A stretch of DNA of 64,000 nucleotides. Source: Micrococcus sp023147585. Lineage in GTDB: Bacteria; Actinomycetota; Actinomycetes; Actinomycetales; Micrococcaceae. The stretch spans positions 1,116,001-1,180,000 of the forward strand of contig NZ_CP085253.1 of the NCBI RefSeq assembly GCF_044872765.1, given 5' to 3'. This document shows, one piece after another, positions 8,406 through 26,019 of the stretch; within the stretch, counting starts at the first letter, position 1; every line of letters starts with the position of its first letter. The notes beneath the pieces are model-generated. The model was not told the DNA's origin. It worked only from the letters and a program-made list of their open reading frames with translations, and ran no database searches. A program made the position numbers and the translations under genes.

Positions 8406-8704
8406 GGCGTCACGCCTCTCTCGTCGGGTGTGCTGTTCCTGTCCCTGTGCGGCGCACCCCGGGGGGCCGCCTTTTGTCCATCGTCCGCGCGGGGCGAATC
8501 CGGTTCCACCGGGTTCCTCGCCGCCGCCGGCCTCCGGTCCACGCACTCGGGCGTGTCGCCTCGGTGAGGAGGCACGCGCCCTGAGGGCGCGGTCGGAGTG
8601 GATGCGCTGCGTCTGGGCCGAGCGACGCCGCGAGACACACGACGACCGCACAATGGCGCTTGAGCAACTGATCCAGTATGACAGAGAAGGGCCCACCGCG
8701 CCAA
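8406..8704 (-). promoter_or_regulatory. S10 operon promoter and long leader
   Basis: On the minus strand TTGGCG (8704-8699) and CATACT (8680-8675) are 18 bases apart, a plausible housekeeping promoter. Initiation near 8668 would give a leader of about 260 nt before rpsJ. The leader holds no convincing gene. It is G/C rich with short inverted segments such as GGTTCCACCGGGTTCC, but I see no clear homolog of the E. coli L4-binding leader. Confidence 0.5.
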
Positions 8705-8755
8705 TCGGCCGGTGAGCCCCTCCCCCGCGGCCGCAGGGCGGCCCGTCGTACGGCC

Positions 8756-9223
8756 TCAGCGGCCCCACTCGGTCGGCGGTCCCGCGTTCAGGAGCAGGGT
8801 GAAGACGAGGGCCACGAGGACGACGGCGGCGAGGGCGCTGACGAGCGGGTGGCGCAGGACGGCCACGACGAGGCGCTCAGGGGCGGTGCGCTCGTGCTCG
8901 GCACGGGCCGGGGCGCGCCAGGACTCCGCCGGCTCTCCGCGACGGGCCGCGGACCGCTCGAAGGGGACCGTCATGAACGGCACCACGGAGGAGGCCAGGC
9001 CGGCCAGCCCCCGGCCCGCGGACCAGCGGCCGTCGATCCACACCGCCACGGTGATCAGGGCGTAGCAGAGGAAGACGAACCCGTGCACGCCGCCGGCGGC
9101 CGCCATCAGGGCGTCCGTGGTGCCGCTGTACTTGAGCGCCATGGCCGCGAGGAGCAGCGCCCACGTGACCATCTCCGCGCCTGCGGCCAGGCGGAACAGC
9201 GTGCGCGGGCCGGGAGCGCTCAC
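8756..9223 (-). CDS. DUF3817-type membrane protein
   Basis: The product of 155 residues begins MSAPGPRTLFRLAAGAEMVTWALLLAAMALKYSG and has a second hydrophobic stretch, GGVHGFVFLCYALITVAVWI, a pattern I recognise from the DUF3817 family of small integral membrane proteins. There are three to four membrane segments in all, the last near residues 127-147 (LVSALAAVVLVALVFTLLL). It starts with GTG at 9223, overlapping the stop of the small upstream gene (GTGA). Its function is unknown. The pair is inserted between the tuf and S10 units on the same strand. Confidence 0.75.
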   Translation of the reverse strand: MSAPGPRTLFRLAAGAEMVTWALLLAAMALKYSGTTDALMAAAGGVHGFVFLCYALITVAVWIDGRWSAGRGLAGLASSVVPFMTVPFERSAARRGEPAESWRAPARAEHERTAPERLVVAVLRHPLVSALAAVVLVALVFTLLLNAGPPTEWGR

Positions 9224-9357
9224 CGACGCAGCTCGCCCCCGCGCTCGGCACGGCGGATGCGGCGGGCCCGCTCGATCTCGGGGCGGAAGGTGCGCAGGCC
9301 CCAGACGACGGCGGCCACGACGGCCAGGACGACGAGGAGGGTGATGAGGAGGTCCAT
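9220..9357 (-). CDS. small single-span membrane protein
   Basis: This 45-residue product starts MDLLITLLVVLAVVAAVVWGLRTFRPEIE and continues with an Arg-rich tail RARRIRRAERGGELRR. It has one N-terminal transmembrane helix and a basic cytoplasmic tail. I choose the ATG at 9357 because a TATGGT box lies six bases upstream (9369-9364), the leaderless-promoter pattern seen repeatedly in this window. The four-base overlap with the DUF3817 gene suggests that the two proteins work together. No function can be assigned. Confidence 0.6.
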   Translation of the reverse strand: MDLLITLLVVLAVVAAVVWGLRTFRPEIERARRIRRAERGGELRR

Positions 9358-9438
9358 GCCCCCACCATAGCCGGGCGTCGGAGGCCCTCCACGACGCCCG
9401 GCCACCGGACGCGACTCCGGCCTCGCCGCGCGGGGACG

Positions 9439-9480
9439 CGCGAGGGCCCCCTCACCCGTACGGGTGAGGGGGCCCTCGCG
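9439..9480 (-). terminator. terminator downstream of tuf, 42-bp perfect palindrome
   Basis: The two arms of 21 bases (CGCGAGGGCCCCCTCACCCGT and its complement) meet with no spacer, so a folded transcript would have a few unpaired bases at the tip. It lies 31 bases after the tuf stop and 70 bases ahead of the small membrane gene on the same strand. Being symmetric, it would work in either direction. Confidence 0.85.
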
Positions 9481-9510
9481 TGGCCGCCCGCTCAGTGAGC
9501 GGACGTCAGA

Positions 9511-10701
<1,191 letters not shown>

Positions 10702-10775
10702 TAGTTCCTCCTAAGAACTGGTTCATCGTCAGAAGACGGTTCAGCCGCGCGTGAGACGTGCTGACAACTCGACTG

Positions 10776-10781
10776 AGTCTA
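10776..10781 (-). promoter_or_regulatory. candidate -10 box of tuf
   Basis: TAGACT on the minus strand is placed about 75 bases before the tuf GTG and after the fusA hairpin. The -35 region (TCCCCA or TTCCCC at 17-18 bases) is weak. Position between a terminator and a very highly expressed gene is the main support. Confidence 0.4.
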
Positions 10782-10832
10782 CTGGGATGGTGCGGGGTTG
10801 GGGAAATCCCGGCCGGTCGTCCCGTCCGGGGC

Positions 10833-10868
10833 GCCCCGCCCGGGGACCTCTCGGTCTCCGGGCGGGGC
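10833..10868 (-). terminator. terminator between fusA and tuf
   Basis: An 11-bp perfect stem, GCCCCGCCCGG and its complement, extends inward to about 16 pairs around a 4-nt loop, with one non-Watson-Crick position. It lies 27 bases after the fusA stop. It implies that at least part of fusA transcription ends here and that tuf is transcribed mainly from its own promoter. Confidence 0.8.
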
Positions 10869-10895
10869 ATGCCGTTCAGCGAGTGCGGCTGCTGG

Positions 10896-13010
<2,115 letters not shown>

Positions 13011-13092
13011 GGTGTCTCCCTTGCTCGGGTGGTGTTGGGGGCTCGAGGGATGGGTTCGGATGGGACGTCGAGCCCGGGGGCCGACGGCCTGC

Positions 13093-13125
13093 GGCCCGGG
13101 GTGCGCGCGTCACGCACCCCGGGCC
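13093..13125 (-). terminator. hairpin between rpsG and fusA (partial terminator or attenuator?)
   Basis: A 13-bp perfect stem, GGCCCGGGGTGCG and its complement, with a 7-nt loop begins eight bases after the rpsG stop. No U tract follows. In a normal str operon fusA is cotranscribed with rpsL and rpsG, so this element may reduce readthrough or act in mRNA processing. No strong promoter for fusA was found in the remaining 80 bases. Confidence 0.6.
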
Positions 13126-13132
13126 GGGGGGA

Positions 13133-13603
13133 TCACCAGCGGTAGTGGGCGAAGGCCTTGTTGGCCTCGGCCATCTTGTGGGTGTCCTCGCGGCGCTTGA
13201 CCGCACCGCCCAGACCGTTCGAGGCGTCCAGGATCTCGTTCATCAGACGCTCGGTCATGGTCTTCTCGCGGCGGGCCTTCGCGAAGCCCACGAGCCAGCG
13301 CAGGGCCAGCGCCGTGGAACGCCCCGGCTTGACCTCGACGGGCACCTGGTAGGTGGCGCCGCCGACGCGGCGGGAGCGGACCTCGAGGGCCGGCTTGATG
13401 TTGTCCATGGCCTTCTTGAGCGTGGCCACGGGATCGGCGCCGTTCTTGGCGCGGGCACCCTCGAGCGCGCCGTACACGATGCGCTCTGCGGTGGACTTCT
13501 TGCCGTCGATGAGCACCTTGTTGATCAGCTGCGTGACCAGGGGGGAGCCGTAGACGGGATCGACGACGAGGGGGCGCTTCGGCGCGGGACCCTTACGAGG
13601 CAT
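13133..13603 (-). CDS. rpsG: 30S ribosomal protein S7
   Basis: S7 nucleates assembly of the 30S head and contacts E-site tRNA. The 156-residue product starts MPRKGPAPKRPLVVDPVYGSPLVTQLINKVLIDGKKSTAERIVYGAL, the family signature, and ends EDTHKMAEANKAFAHYRW. The ATG at 13603 overlaps the rpsL TAA by one base (TAATG), so the two are translationally coupled. Longer upstream in-frame extensions run through rpsL and are not real. Confidence 0.99.
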   Translation of the reverse strand: MPRKGPAPKRPLVVDPVYGSPLVTQLINKVLIDGKKSTAERIVYGALEGARAKNGADPVATLKKAMDNIKPALEVRSRRVGGATYQVPVEVKPGRSTALALRWLVGFAKARREKTMTERLMNEILDASNGLGGAVKRREDTHKMAEANKAFAHYRW

Positions 13604-13977
13604 TACTTCTTCTCCTTCTTGGCGCCGTAGCGGGAGCGGGCCTGGCCGCGGTTCTTGACGCCCTGGGTGTCCAGCGCGCCGCGCACGATCTTGTAGCGCA
13701 CGCCGGGGAGGTCCCTCACACGACCGCCGCGGACGAGCACGATCGAGTGCTCCTGCAGGTTGTGGCCCTCGCCCGGGATGTAGGCCGTGACCTCGACGCC
13801 GCCGTTGAGGCGGACGCGGGCGACCTTGCGCAGGGCGGAGTTCGGCTTCTTGGGGGTCGTGGTGTACACACGGGTGCACACGCCACGACGCATCGGGTTC
13901 CCCTGCAGCGCAGGGGCCTTGGTCTTGACGACCTTCGGTGAGCGGCCCTTGCGGACCAGCTGCTGAATCGTAGGCAC
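13603..13977 (-). CDS. rpsL: 30S ribosomal protein S12, carrying Arg88 (streptomycin-resistance type)
   Basis: S12 lies at the decoding site and controls accuracy; it is the classical target region for streptomycin resistance. The 124-residue product starts MPTIQQLVRKGRSPK, has CTRVYTTTPKKPNSALRK (Lys43 intact) and GEGHNLQEHSIVLVRGGRV. The next residue, position 88, is Arg in the sequence RVRDLPGVRYK, where E. coli and M. tuberculosis have Lys. The codon at 13716-13714 is AGG, one transition away from AAG, and all the other arginines of this gene are CGC or CGT. Length and start are normal, so the protein should be functional. Confidence 0.99.
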   Translation of the reverse strand: MPTIQQLVRKGRSPKVVKTKAPALQGNPMRRGVCTRVYTTTPKKPNSALRKVARVRLNGGVEVTAYIPGEGHNLQEHSIVLVRGGRVRDLPGVRYKIVRGALDTQGVKNRGQARSRYGAKKEKK

Positions 13978-14186
13978 TCTTCAGTCTTCCTGTTCGGTGA
14001 TCGCTGACGTGATCCGCCGGCTGGCCCGTGGCGGGCGCCGGCTCTGCTCGTTCCTCGGCTCTGCCTCTCCTGTGGGGGCGTGCTTCGAGCAAACGTCCGC
14101 AGGCGTGCAAAAGTGTGGCATCTGTCGCGCAAGAACCCCGCGACCGGACCGAGTCCACTGTGCCACACGAAAAACAATCGTCCACC

Positions 14187-14215
14187 AGGCTACCACGCCG
14201 CCTCGCACCGACCAA
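14187..14215 (-). promoter_or_regulatory. str operon promoter
   Basis: TTGGTC (14215-14210) and TAGCCT (14192-14187) are spaced by exactly 17 bases on the minus strand. Initiation near 14180 would give a leader of about 200 nt before rpsL. The 325-base gap 13978-14302 otherwise holds only this leader and, on the other strand, the promoter of the FemAB-type gene; I see no gene in it. Confidence 0.6.
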
Positions 14216-14302
14216 CCAGGGGTGCTGCCCGCCCCGGGCCCGGGCCGATCCTGGGACGGACCCGGGACGCTCCGGGGCCTCCTGCGTAGACTGACCGCCG
14301 TG

Positions 14303-15478
14303 ATGTCACAACCAGCCTCCGCCTCGAATCCCCCCTCCTCCGCGCCCGGCGCCCCCCTCACGGTGCGCGCGATCACGGCCGCCGAGCACACCGAGTTCCT
14401 GGCCCGGCATCCCCTCACCTCCTTCCTCCAGAACCCGAGCTGGGCGAAGGTGAAGTCCGAGTGGCGCGCCCAGTCGCTGGGCATCCACCGCGGCGACGAG
14501 CTGGTGGGCGCGGCGCTCGTGCTCGGCCGACCCCTGCCGGTCCCCTCGCGCGTGCCCGTGCTGGGGCGCGCGTTCCTCGCCTACGTGGCGGACGGCCCCG
14601 TGCTGGACGAGGGCGTCGAGCTCGTCGACGCGCTCACCCCGCTCGTGGCCGAGCTGAAGTCCCAGGGCGCCTTCCTGGTGCGCGTCGGCCCGCCCGGCGT
14701 CGTGCGCCGCTGGGAGGCGGACGTGGTGCGCAAGGCGCTCCCGGACCCCGAGTCCTCGATGCTCACGGACCTGCCCTGCGAGGTCTCCGAGGACGCCCTG
14801 CGCACCCAGCAGTCCCTGCGCGAGGCGGGTTGGAAGGAGCCGGAGGTCAGCGCCGACTTCGCCGCCGGCCAGCCCATGTTCCAGGCCCGCATCCCGCTCG
14901 AGGGACTGGACGTGGACGGCTGGCTGGCCCGGATGAGCGGGTCGAGCCGCAAGCGCACCCGCCGCTCCACGCGCAACGACCTGGACGTCGTGACCGCCGG
15001 CCCCGAGCGCCTCGACGACTGGGACCGCCTCAACGACGAGACCGCGGAGCGCGACAAGTTCACGGGCCGCCCGCAGGACTACTTCGCCAAGATCATCCAG
15101 AACCTCGGCTCCTCGCCGATCGCGGACGTGACCTTCTTCCTCGCCGAGCACGAGGGCGAGCCGGTCGCGGCGGCGTTCCACTTCCAGCAGGGCCAGATGG
15201 CGTGGCGCCCCTACAGCGCCTCATCCCAGCGCGAGCGGCAGCGGGACGCCCCGCGCCTGTTGCAGCTGAAGCAGGTCGAGGCCGCCATCGAGGCGGGCTG
15301 CCTGTGGCTGGACCTGGGCGGCGTGAGCGGCTCGGTGGACCAGGAGCACAAGCTCTCCGGGCTCACGGAGTTCAAGACGACGCAGGGCGCCGACATCGTG
15401 CAGACCCTCGGGGAGTGGGACCTGCCGCTGAACCGCCCGCTCGCGAAGGCCTTCGACGTGTACATGTCCCGCCGCTGA
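14303..15478 (+). CDS. FemAB/FemX-type peptidoglycan interpeptide-bridge aminoacyltransferase
   Basis: Proteins of this family transfer amino acids from aminoacyl-tRNA onto lipid II or nascent peptidoglycan peptides. The 391-residue product has the family hallmarks FLARHPLTSFLQNPSWAKVK at the N-terminus, KRTRRSTRNDLDV (basic core) near residue 220, TGRPQDYFAKIIQNLG near 255, FLAEHEGEPVAAAF, and a C-terminal DLGGVSGSVDQEHKLSGLTEFKTTQGAD motif followed by the terminal segment. The two-GNAT-fold layout is inferred from the family. It starts at ATG 14303 or GTG 14300; a TAGACT box at 14287-14292, seven bases before the GTG, suggests a leaderless mRNA. It is divergent from the str operon. Which residue it adds cannot be told. 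Confidence 0.82.
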   Translation: MSQPASASNPPSSAPGAPLTVRAITAAEHTEFLARHPLTSFLQNPSWAKVKSEWRAQSLGIHRGDELVGAALVLGRPLPVPSRVPVLGRAFLAYVADGPVLDEGVELVDALTPLVAELKSQGAFLVRVGPPGVVRRWEADVVRKALPDPESSMLTDLPCEVSEDALRTQQSLREAGWKEPEVSADFAAGQPMFQARIPLEGLDVDGWLARMSGSSRKRTRRSTRNDLDVVTAGPERLDDWDRLNDETAERDKFTGRPQDYFAKIIQNLGSSPIADVTFFLAEHEGEPVAAAFHFQQGQMAWRPYSASSQRERQRDAPRLLQLKQVEAAIEAGCLWLDLGGVSGSVDQEHKLSGLTEFKTTQGADIVQTLGEWDLPLNRPLAKAFDVYMSRR

Positions 15479-15502
15479 CCGGACCCGCGAGGCCGCACGC
15501 GA

Positions 15503-15550
15503 GAGGGCCCGCCCCTCCCCCGCCCTCAGGCGGAGGAGGGACGGGCCCTC
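15503..15550. terminator. bidirectional terminator between femAB-type gene and rpoC
   Basis: A 22-bp stem (15503-15524 with 15529-15550) with two mismatches and a CTCA loop starts with GAGGGCCCG. It lies between two convergent genes, 25 bases after one stop and 50 bases after the other. Confidence 0.8.
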
Positions 15551-15599
15551 GTCGCATCCGGGACCGGGCGGACCGCCGCAGCGGCCCGCCCGGAGCGGA

Positions 15600-19511
<3,912 letters not shown>

Positions 19512-19578
19512 GCTCCGGTGAACTCCTTGGTTCGGTGGTTCTCAGTAGACGTCTGGTGGGATGCGGGAGTCAGCGGGA

Positions 19579-23082
<3,504 letters not shown>

Positions 23083-23244
23083 GTAGGATCCTTCCACAGG
23101 CCTTCTGGGGTTCCGTTCGCTCCCCGTGCGCATGATGCGGACGGTGCGGGCCCACCGCTATATGAAGGCCACACGTCACCGTGCGGGCCGTCGGCGGTCA
23201 GGCCGTCCTCCAGGCAGCACGGAACAGGGGAGATGCAAAGATCC

Positions 23245-23273
23245 ATCGTAACCCCGGGGTCCAGTCCTGTCCA
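23245..23273 (-). promoter_or_regulatory. rpoBC promoter
   Basis: TGGACA (23273-23268, five of six matches to TTGACA) and TACGAT (23250-23245) are 17 bases apart on the minus strand. It lies just downstream of the rplL terminator, so rpoBC can be transcribed independently of rplJL. The leader would be about 155 nt. Confidence 0.65.
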
Positions 23274-23281
23274 CCCACGCA

Positions 23282-23318
23282 CGAGACCCCCGTCGCGCGA
23301 TGCGCGACGGGGGTCTCG
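23282..23318 (-). terminator. terminator downstream of rplL
   Basis: A perfect 17-bp stem, CGAGACCCCCGTCGCGC with its complement, and a 3-nt loop lie 36 bases after the rplL stop and immediately before the rpoB promoter. Confidence 0.88.
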
Positions 23319-23354
23319 GGGTGAAGCCGTGAGATGCGGCTCAGGCCGCGATCA

Positions 23355-23738
23355 TCACTTGAGGGTGACGGTGGCGCCGGCGCCCTCGAGCTGCTCCTTG
23401 GCCTTCTCGGCGGTCTCCTTGTTGACGCCCTCGAGGACCGGCTTGGGGGCGCCGTCGACGAGGTCCTTGGCCTCCTTCAGGCCGAGGGAGGTGAGGGCGC
23501 GCACCTCCTTGATGACGCCGATCTTCTTGTCGCCGGCGGCCTCGAGGACGACGTCGAACTCGTCCTTCTCCTCGGCGGCCTCGGCGGCGGGGGCACCGGC
23601 GCCGGCGGCGGCCATCGCCACGGGGGCGGCGGCGGTGACGTCGAACTTCTCCTCGAACGCCTTGATGAACTCGGACAGCTCGATGAGGGTCAGCTCCTCG
23701 AACGCGGCGAGCAGCTCTTCGGTGGTCAGCTTGGCCAT
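23355..23738 (-). CDS. rplL: 50S ribosomal protein L7/L12
   Basis: L7/L12 dimers form the flexible stalk that recruits translation GTPases. The 127-residue product has the N-terminal dimerisation domain (KLTTEELLAAFEELTLIELSEFIKAFEEKFDV), an Ala/Gly-rich hinge (AAAPVAMAAAGAGAPAAEA) and the C-terminal domain with KIGVIKEVRALTSLGLKEAKDLVDGAPKPVLEGV. Length and layout are standard. It follows rplJ by 69 bases. Confidence 0.99.
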   Translation of the reverse strand: MAKLTTEELLAAFEELTLIELSEFIKAFEEKFDVTAAAPVAMAAAGAGAPAAEAAEEKDEFDVVLEAAGDKKIGVIKEVRALTSLGLKEAKDLVDGAPKPVLEGVNKETAEKAKEQLEGAGATVTLK

Positions 23739-23807
23739 GATGGCTCCTTTACGTGTACGTCTTGACTACGTGTGAAGTGGTGGGCCGTGCAGCCCGGGGT
23801 GGACTGC

Positions 23808-24329
23808 TCAGGCAGCCTGGTCCTGCTGGGCTCGCAGCGCCTCGACCGTGCGGGCGGTCTTGGAGAGCGGAGCCTGGAACAGGGCGGCAGCCTTGGACAT
23901 GCTGCCCTTCATCGCGCCGGCGAACTTCGCCAGCAGCACCTCGCGGGACTCGAGGTCCGCGAGCTGCTTGATGCCGGCCTCGTCCAGGGGCTGGCCATCC
24001 ATGAAGCCGCCCTTGAGGACGAGCTTCTCGTGATCCTTGGCAAAGTCACGCAGGGCCTTCGCGACGTTGACCGGGTCTCCGGTCACGAACGCGATCGCGG
24101 TGGGACCGGCGAGGTGGGCCTCGAGGCCCTCCATGCCGGCTTCCTTGGCCGCGATCTCGGCCAGCGTGTTCTTCGCCACGGCGTAGGTCGCATCCTGACG
24201 GATGGAGTCACGGAGCTGCTTGAGCTCGGACACCGTCAGGCCACGGTATTCCGTCAGAACAGCGGCGTTGGACTCACGGAACAGGTCCGTGAGCTCCGCC
24301 ACCGCCGACTCCTTCGCGGACGTCGCCAT
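23808..24329 (-). CDS. rplJ: 50S ribosomal protein L10
   Basis: L10 anchors L7/L12 dimers to 23S rRNA and in many bacteria autoregulates its own operon. The 173-residue product begins MATSAKESAVAELTDLFRESNAAVLTEYRGLTVSELKQLR and contains YAVAKNTLAEIAAKE and the GPTAIAF motif. I use the ATG at 24329; longer upstream in-frame sequence lies in the leader. The C-terminal helix, ending TARTVEALRAQQDQAA, would bind L7/L12. A terminator-like hairpin lies in its leader. Confidence 0.98.
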   Translation of the reverse strand: MATSAKESAVAELTDLFRESNAAVLTEYRGLTVSELKQLRDSIRQDATYAVAKNTLAEIAAKEAGMEGLEAHLAGPTAIAFVTGDPVNVAKALRDFAKDHEKLVLKGGFMDGQPLDEAGIKQLADLESREVLLAKFAGAMKGSMSKAAALFQAPLSKTARTVEALRAQQDQAA

Positions 24330-24380
24330 GGCACTCCTCTCGATGATCGTGGGGACCGCCTGAGCCCCGGACAACGAGAA

Positions 24381-24406
24381 ACGCCCCGTGCGGGTGCACG
24401 GGGCGT
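24381..24406 (-). promoter_or_regulatory. putative attenuator in the rplJ leader
   Basis: A perfect 11-bp stem, ACGCCCCGTGC and its complement, with a 4-nt loop is followed on the minus strand by TTTCTCGTTG, the most U-rich tail of any hairpin in this window. It lies about 50 bases before the rplJ ATG and about 135 bases after the predicted start of transcription. Its place suggests conditional termination or L10 feedback rather than an end-of-gene terminator. Confidence 0.6.
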
Positions 24407-24546
24407 GGCGACACGGGACGGGTCGGGCCTGACGGCCGTCGTCCTGGGACGGAGCTCTGCTGCACCTGCGCGGGCCGCCTCCGTTGCGGAGGTCCTTCGG
24501 TGATGGCGGCATGCCGACATCACGACCGGCGGTCTTCGGTCCGTCA

Positions 24547-24575
24547 AGACTACACGGCCCCTCCCCCGGCCACAA
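24547..24575 (-). promoter_or_regulatory. rplJL promoter
   Basis: TTGTGG (24575-24570) and TAGTCT (24552-24547) are 17 bases apart on the minus strand, immediately after the rplA terminator. The resulting leader would be about 210 nt and would include the hairpin at 24381-24406. The 335-base gap 24330-24664 is therefore terminator, promoter and leader; no gene is seen. Confidence 0.6.
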
Positions 24576-24592
24576 GTCGGCGGCCCTGGGGG

Positions 24593-24636
24593 ACGACGAC
24601 GGCCGGCCGCCCGTGAGGGCAACCGGCCGTCGTCGT
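24593..24636 (-). terminator. terminator downstream of rplA
   Basis: A 14-bp perfect stem, ACGACGACGGCCGG and its complement, surrounds a 16-nt loop that itself holds a short GCCC/GGGC pairing. It lies 28 bases after the rplA stop. Confidence 0.82.
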
Positions 24637-24664
24637 GTGCGGACCCGCGGGCCCGCCCCCGGGA

Positions 24665-25372
24665 TCAGGCCTGCTCGAACTCGACCGTGGTCACGTTCGG
24701 GTCCATCTGGACGCCGGGGCCGAAGGTGGTGGCCACGGTCGCCTTGGAGATGTAGCGGCCCTTCGAGGAGGACGGCTTCAGGCGGAGGATCTCCTCCAGG
24801 GCGGCGGCGTAGTTCTCCACGAGGGCCTTCTCCTCGAAGGAGGTGCGGCCGATGATGAAGTGGAGGTTGGCGTGCTTGTCGACGCGGAAGTCGATCTTGC
24901 CGCCCTTGATGTCGGACACGGCCTTGGCCACGTCCGGGGTCACGGTGCCGGTCTTGGGGTTCGGCATCAGGTTGCGGGGGCCGAGGACCTTGCCGAGGCG
25001 GCCGACCTTGCCCATGAGCTCCGGGGAGGCCACGGCGGCGTCGAAGTCCACCCAGCCCTCGGAGATCTTGGCGATCAGGTCGTCGTCGCCGACGACGTCG
25101 GCGCCGGCGGCGCGGGCGGCCTCGGCGCGCTCACCGGTGGCGAACACGACGACGCGGGCGGTCTTGCCGGTGCCGTGGGGCAGGCTCACGGAGCCGCGGA
25201 CCATCTGGTCGGCCTTGCGGGGGTCGACGGACAGGCGGAGGGCGACCTCCACCGTGGCGTCGGACGTGGAGGGGTTGGTCTCCTTGGCGAGGGCGATCGC
25301 CTTGGCGGGAGCGTAGATCTCCTCGCCGATCGCGGCCTTGGCCGCCTTGTATGCCTTGCTGCGCTGTGCCAT
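24665..25372 (-). CDS. rplA: 50S ribosomal protein L1
   Basis: L1 forms the mobile stalk at the E site and is a known translational repressor of L11 operons. The 235-residue product starts MAQRSKAYKAAKAAIGEEIYAPAKAIALAKE and contains VRGSVSLPHGTGKTARVVVFATGE, the nucleic-acid-binding core, and the signature GPRNLMPNPKTGTVTPDVAKAVSDIKGGKIDFRVDK. Length is ordinary. It follows rplK after 82 bases. Confidence 0.99.
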   Translation of the reverse strand: MAQRSKAYKAAKAAIGEEIYAPAKAIALAKETNPSTSDATVEVALRLSVDPRKADQMVRGSVSLPHGTGKTARVVVFATGERAEAARAAGADVVGDDDLIAKISEGWVDFDAAVASPELMGKVGRLGKVLGPRNLMPNPKTGTVTPDVAKAVSDIKGGKIDFRVDKHANLHFIIGRTSFEEKALVENYAAALEEILRLKPSSSKGRYISKATVATTFGPGVQMDPNVTTVEFEQA

Positions 25373-25454
25373 CTGCGTGCTTCTCCTTGTGCAGTCGTGG
25401 TCTGTCGGGCCGCGCTCGGCCCTGCCACTGAGGGGGTGATGAGGGGGGAGGGCG

Positions 25455-25886
25455 TCAGCCCTCGACGGTGATGCCCATCGAACGGGCGGTGCCCGCGATG
25501 ATCTTGGCGGCGGCCTTCACGTCGTTGGCGTTCAGGTCCTCCATCTTGGTGGTGGCGATCTCCTCGCACTGGGCCTGGGTCAGCTTGCCGACCTTGTCCG
25601 TGTGCGGGGTGGAGGAGCCCTTCTGGACGCCCGCGGCCTTCTTGATGAGCTCGGCGGCCGGCGGGGTCTTGGTGATGAACGTGAACGAGCGGTCCTCGTA
25701 CACGGTGATCTCCACCGGCACCACGTTGCCGCGCTGCGACTCGGTGGCGGCGTTGTAGGCCTTGCAGAACTCCATGATGTTCACGCCGTGCTGGCCCAGG
25801 GCGGGGCCGATGGGCGGAGCCGGGTTGGCGGCGCCGGCCTGGATCTGAAGCTTGATCAGACCGGAGACCTTCTTCTTGGGAGCCAT
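25455..25886 (-). CDS. rplK: 50S ribosomal protein L11
   Basis: L11 forms the GTPase-associated centre with 23S rRNA and is the thiostrepton target. The 143-residue product starts [48 protein letters not shown]; the N-terminal prolines linked with thiostrepton resistance are intact. The C-terminal domain has [40 protein letters not shown]. It is 133 bases after nusG and belongs to the secE-nusG-rplK-rplA unit. Confidence 0.99.
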
Positions 25887-26019
25887 GAGTGGATCCTTCT
25901 CTCACTTCGGGGACCCACGGCGCAGGAGCGCACCGTGGGAGTGTGGCCGCCGTGGCGCGGCGGCCGGTGCCGCCCCCGGGCCGGCAGGCGGCCGGCTCGG
26001 GGCGGAAGCGGGGGTGTCC

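Noticed and set aside
25780..25830. Possible thiostrepton-resistance change in L11
   Set aside because: The N-terminal proline-containing segment ([17 protein letters not shown]) is unchanged from the usual family sequence.
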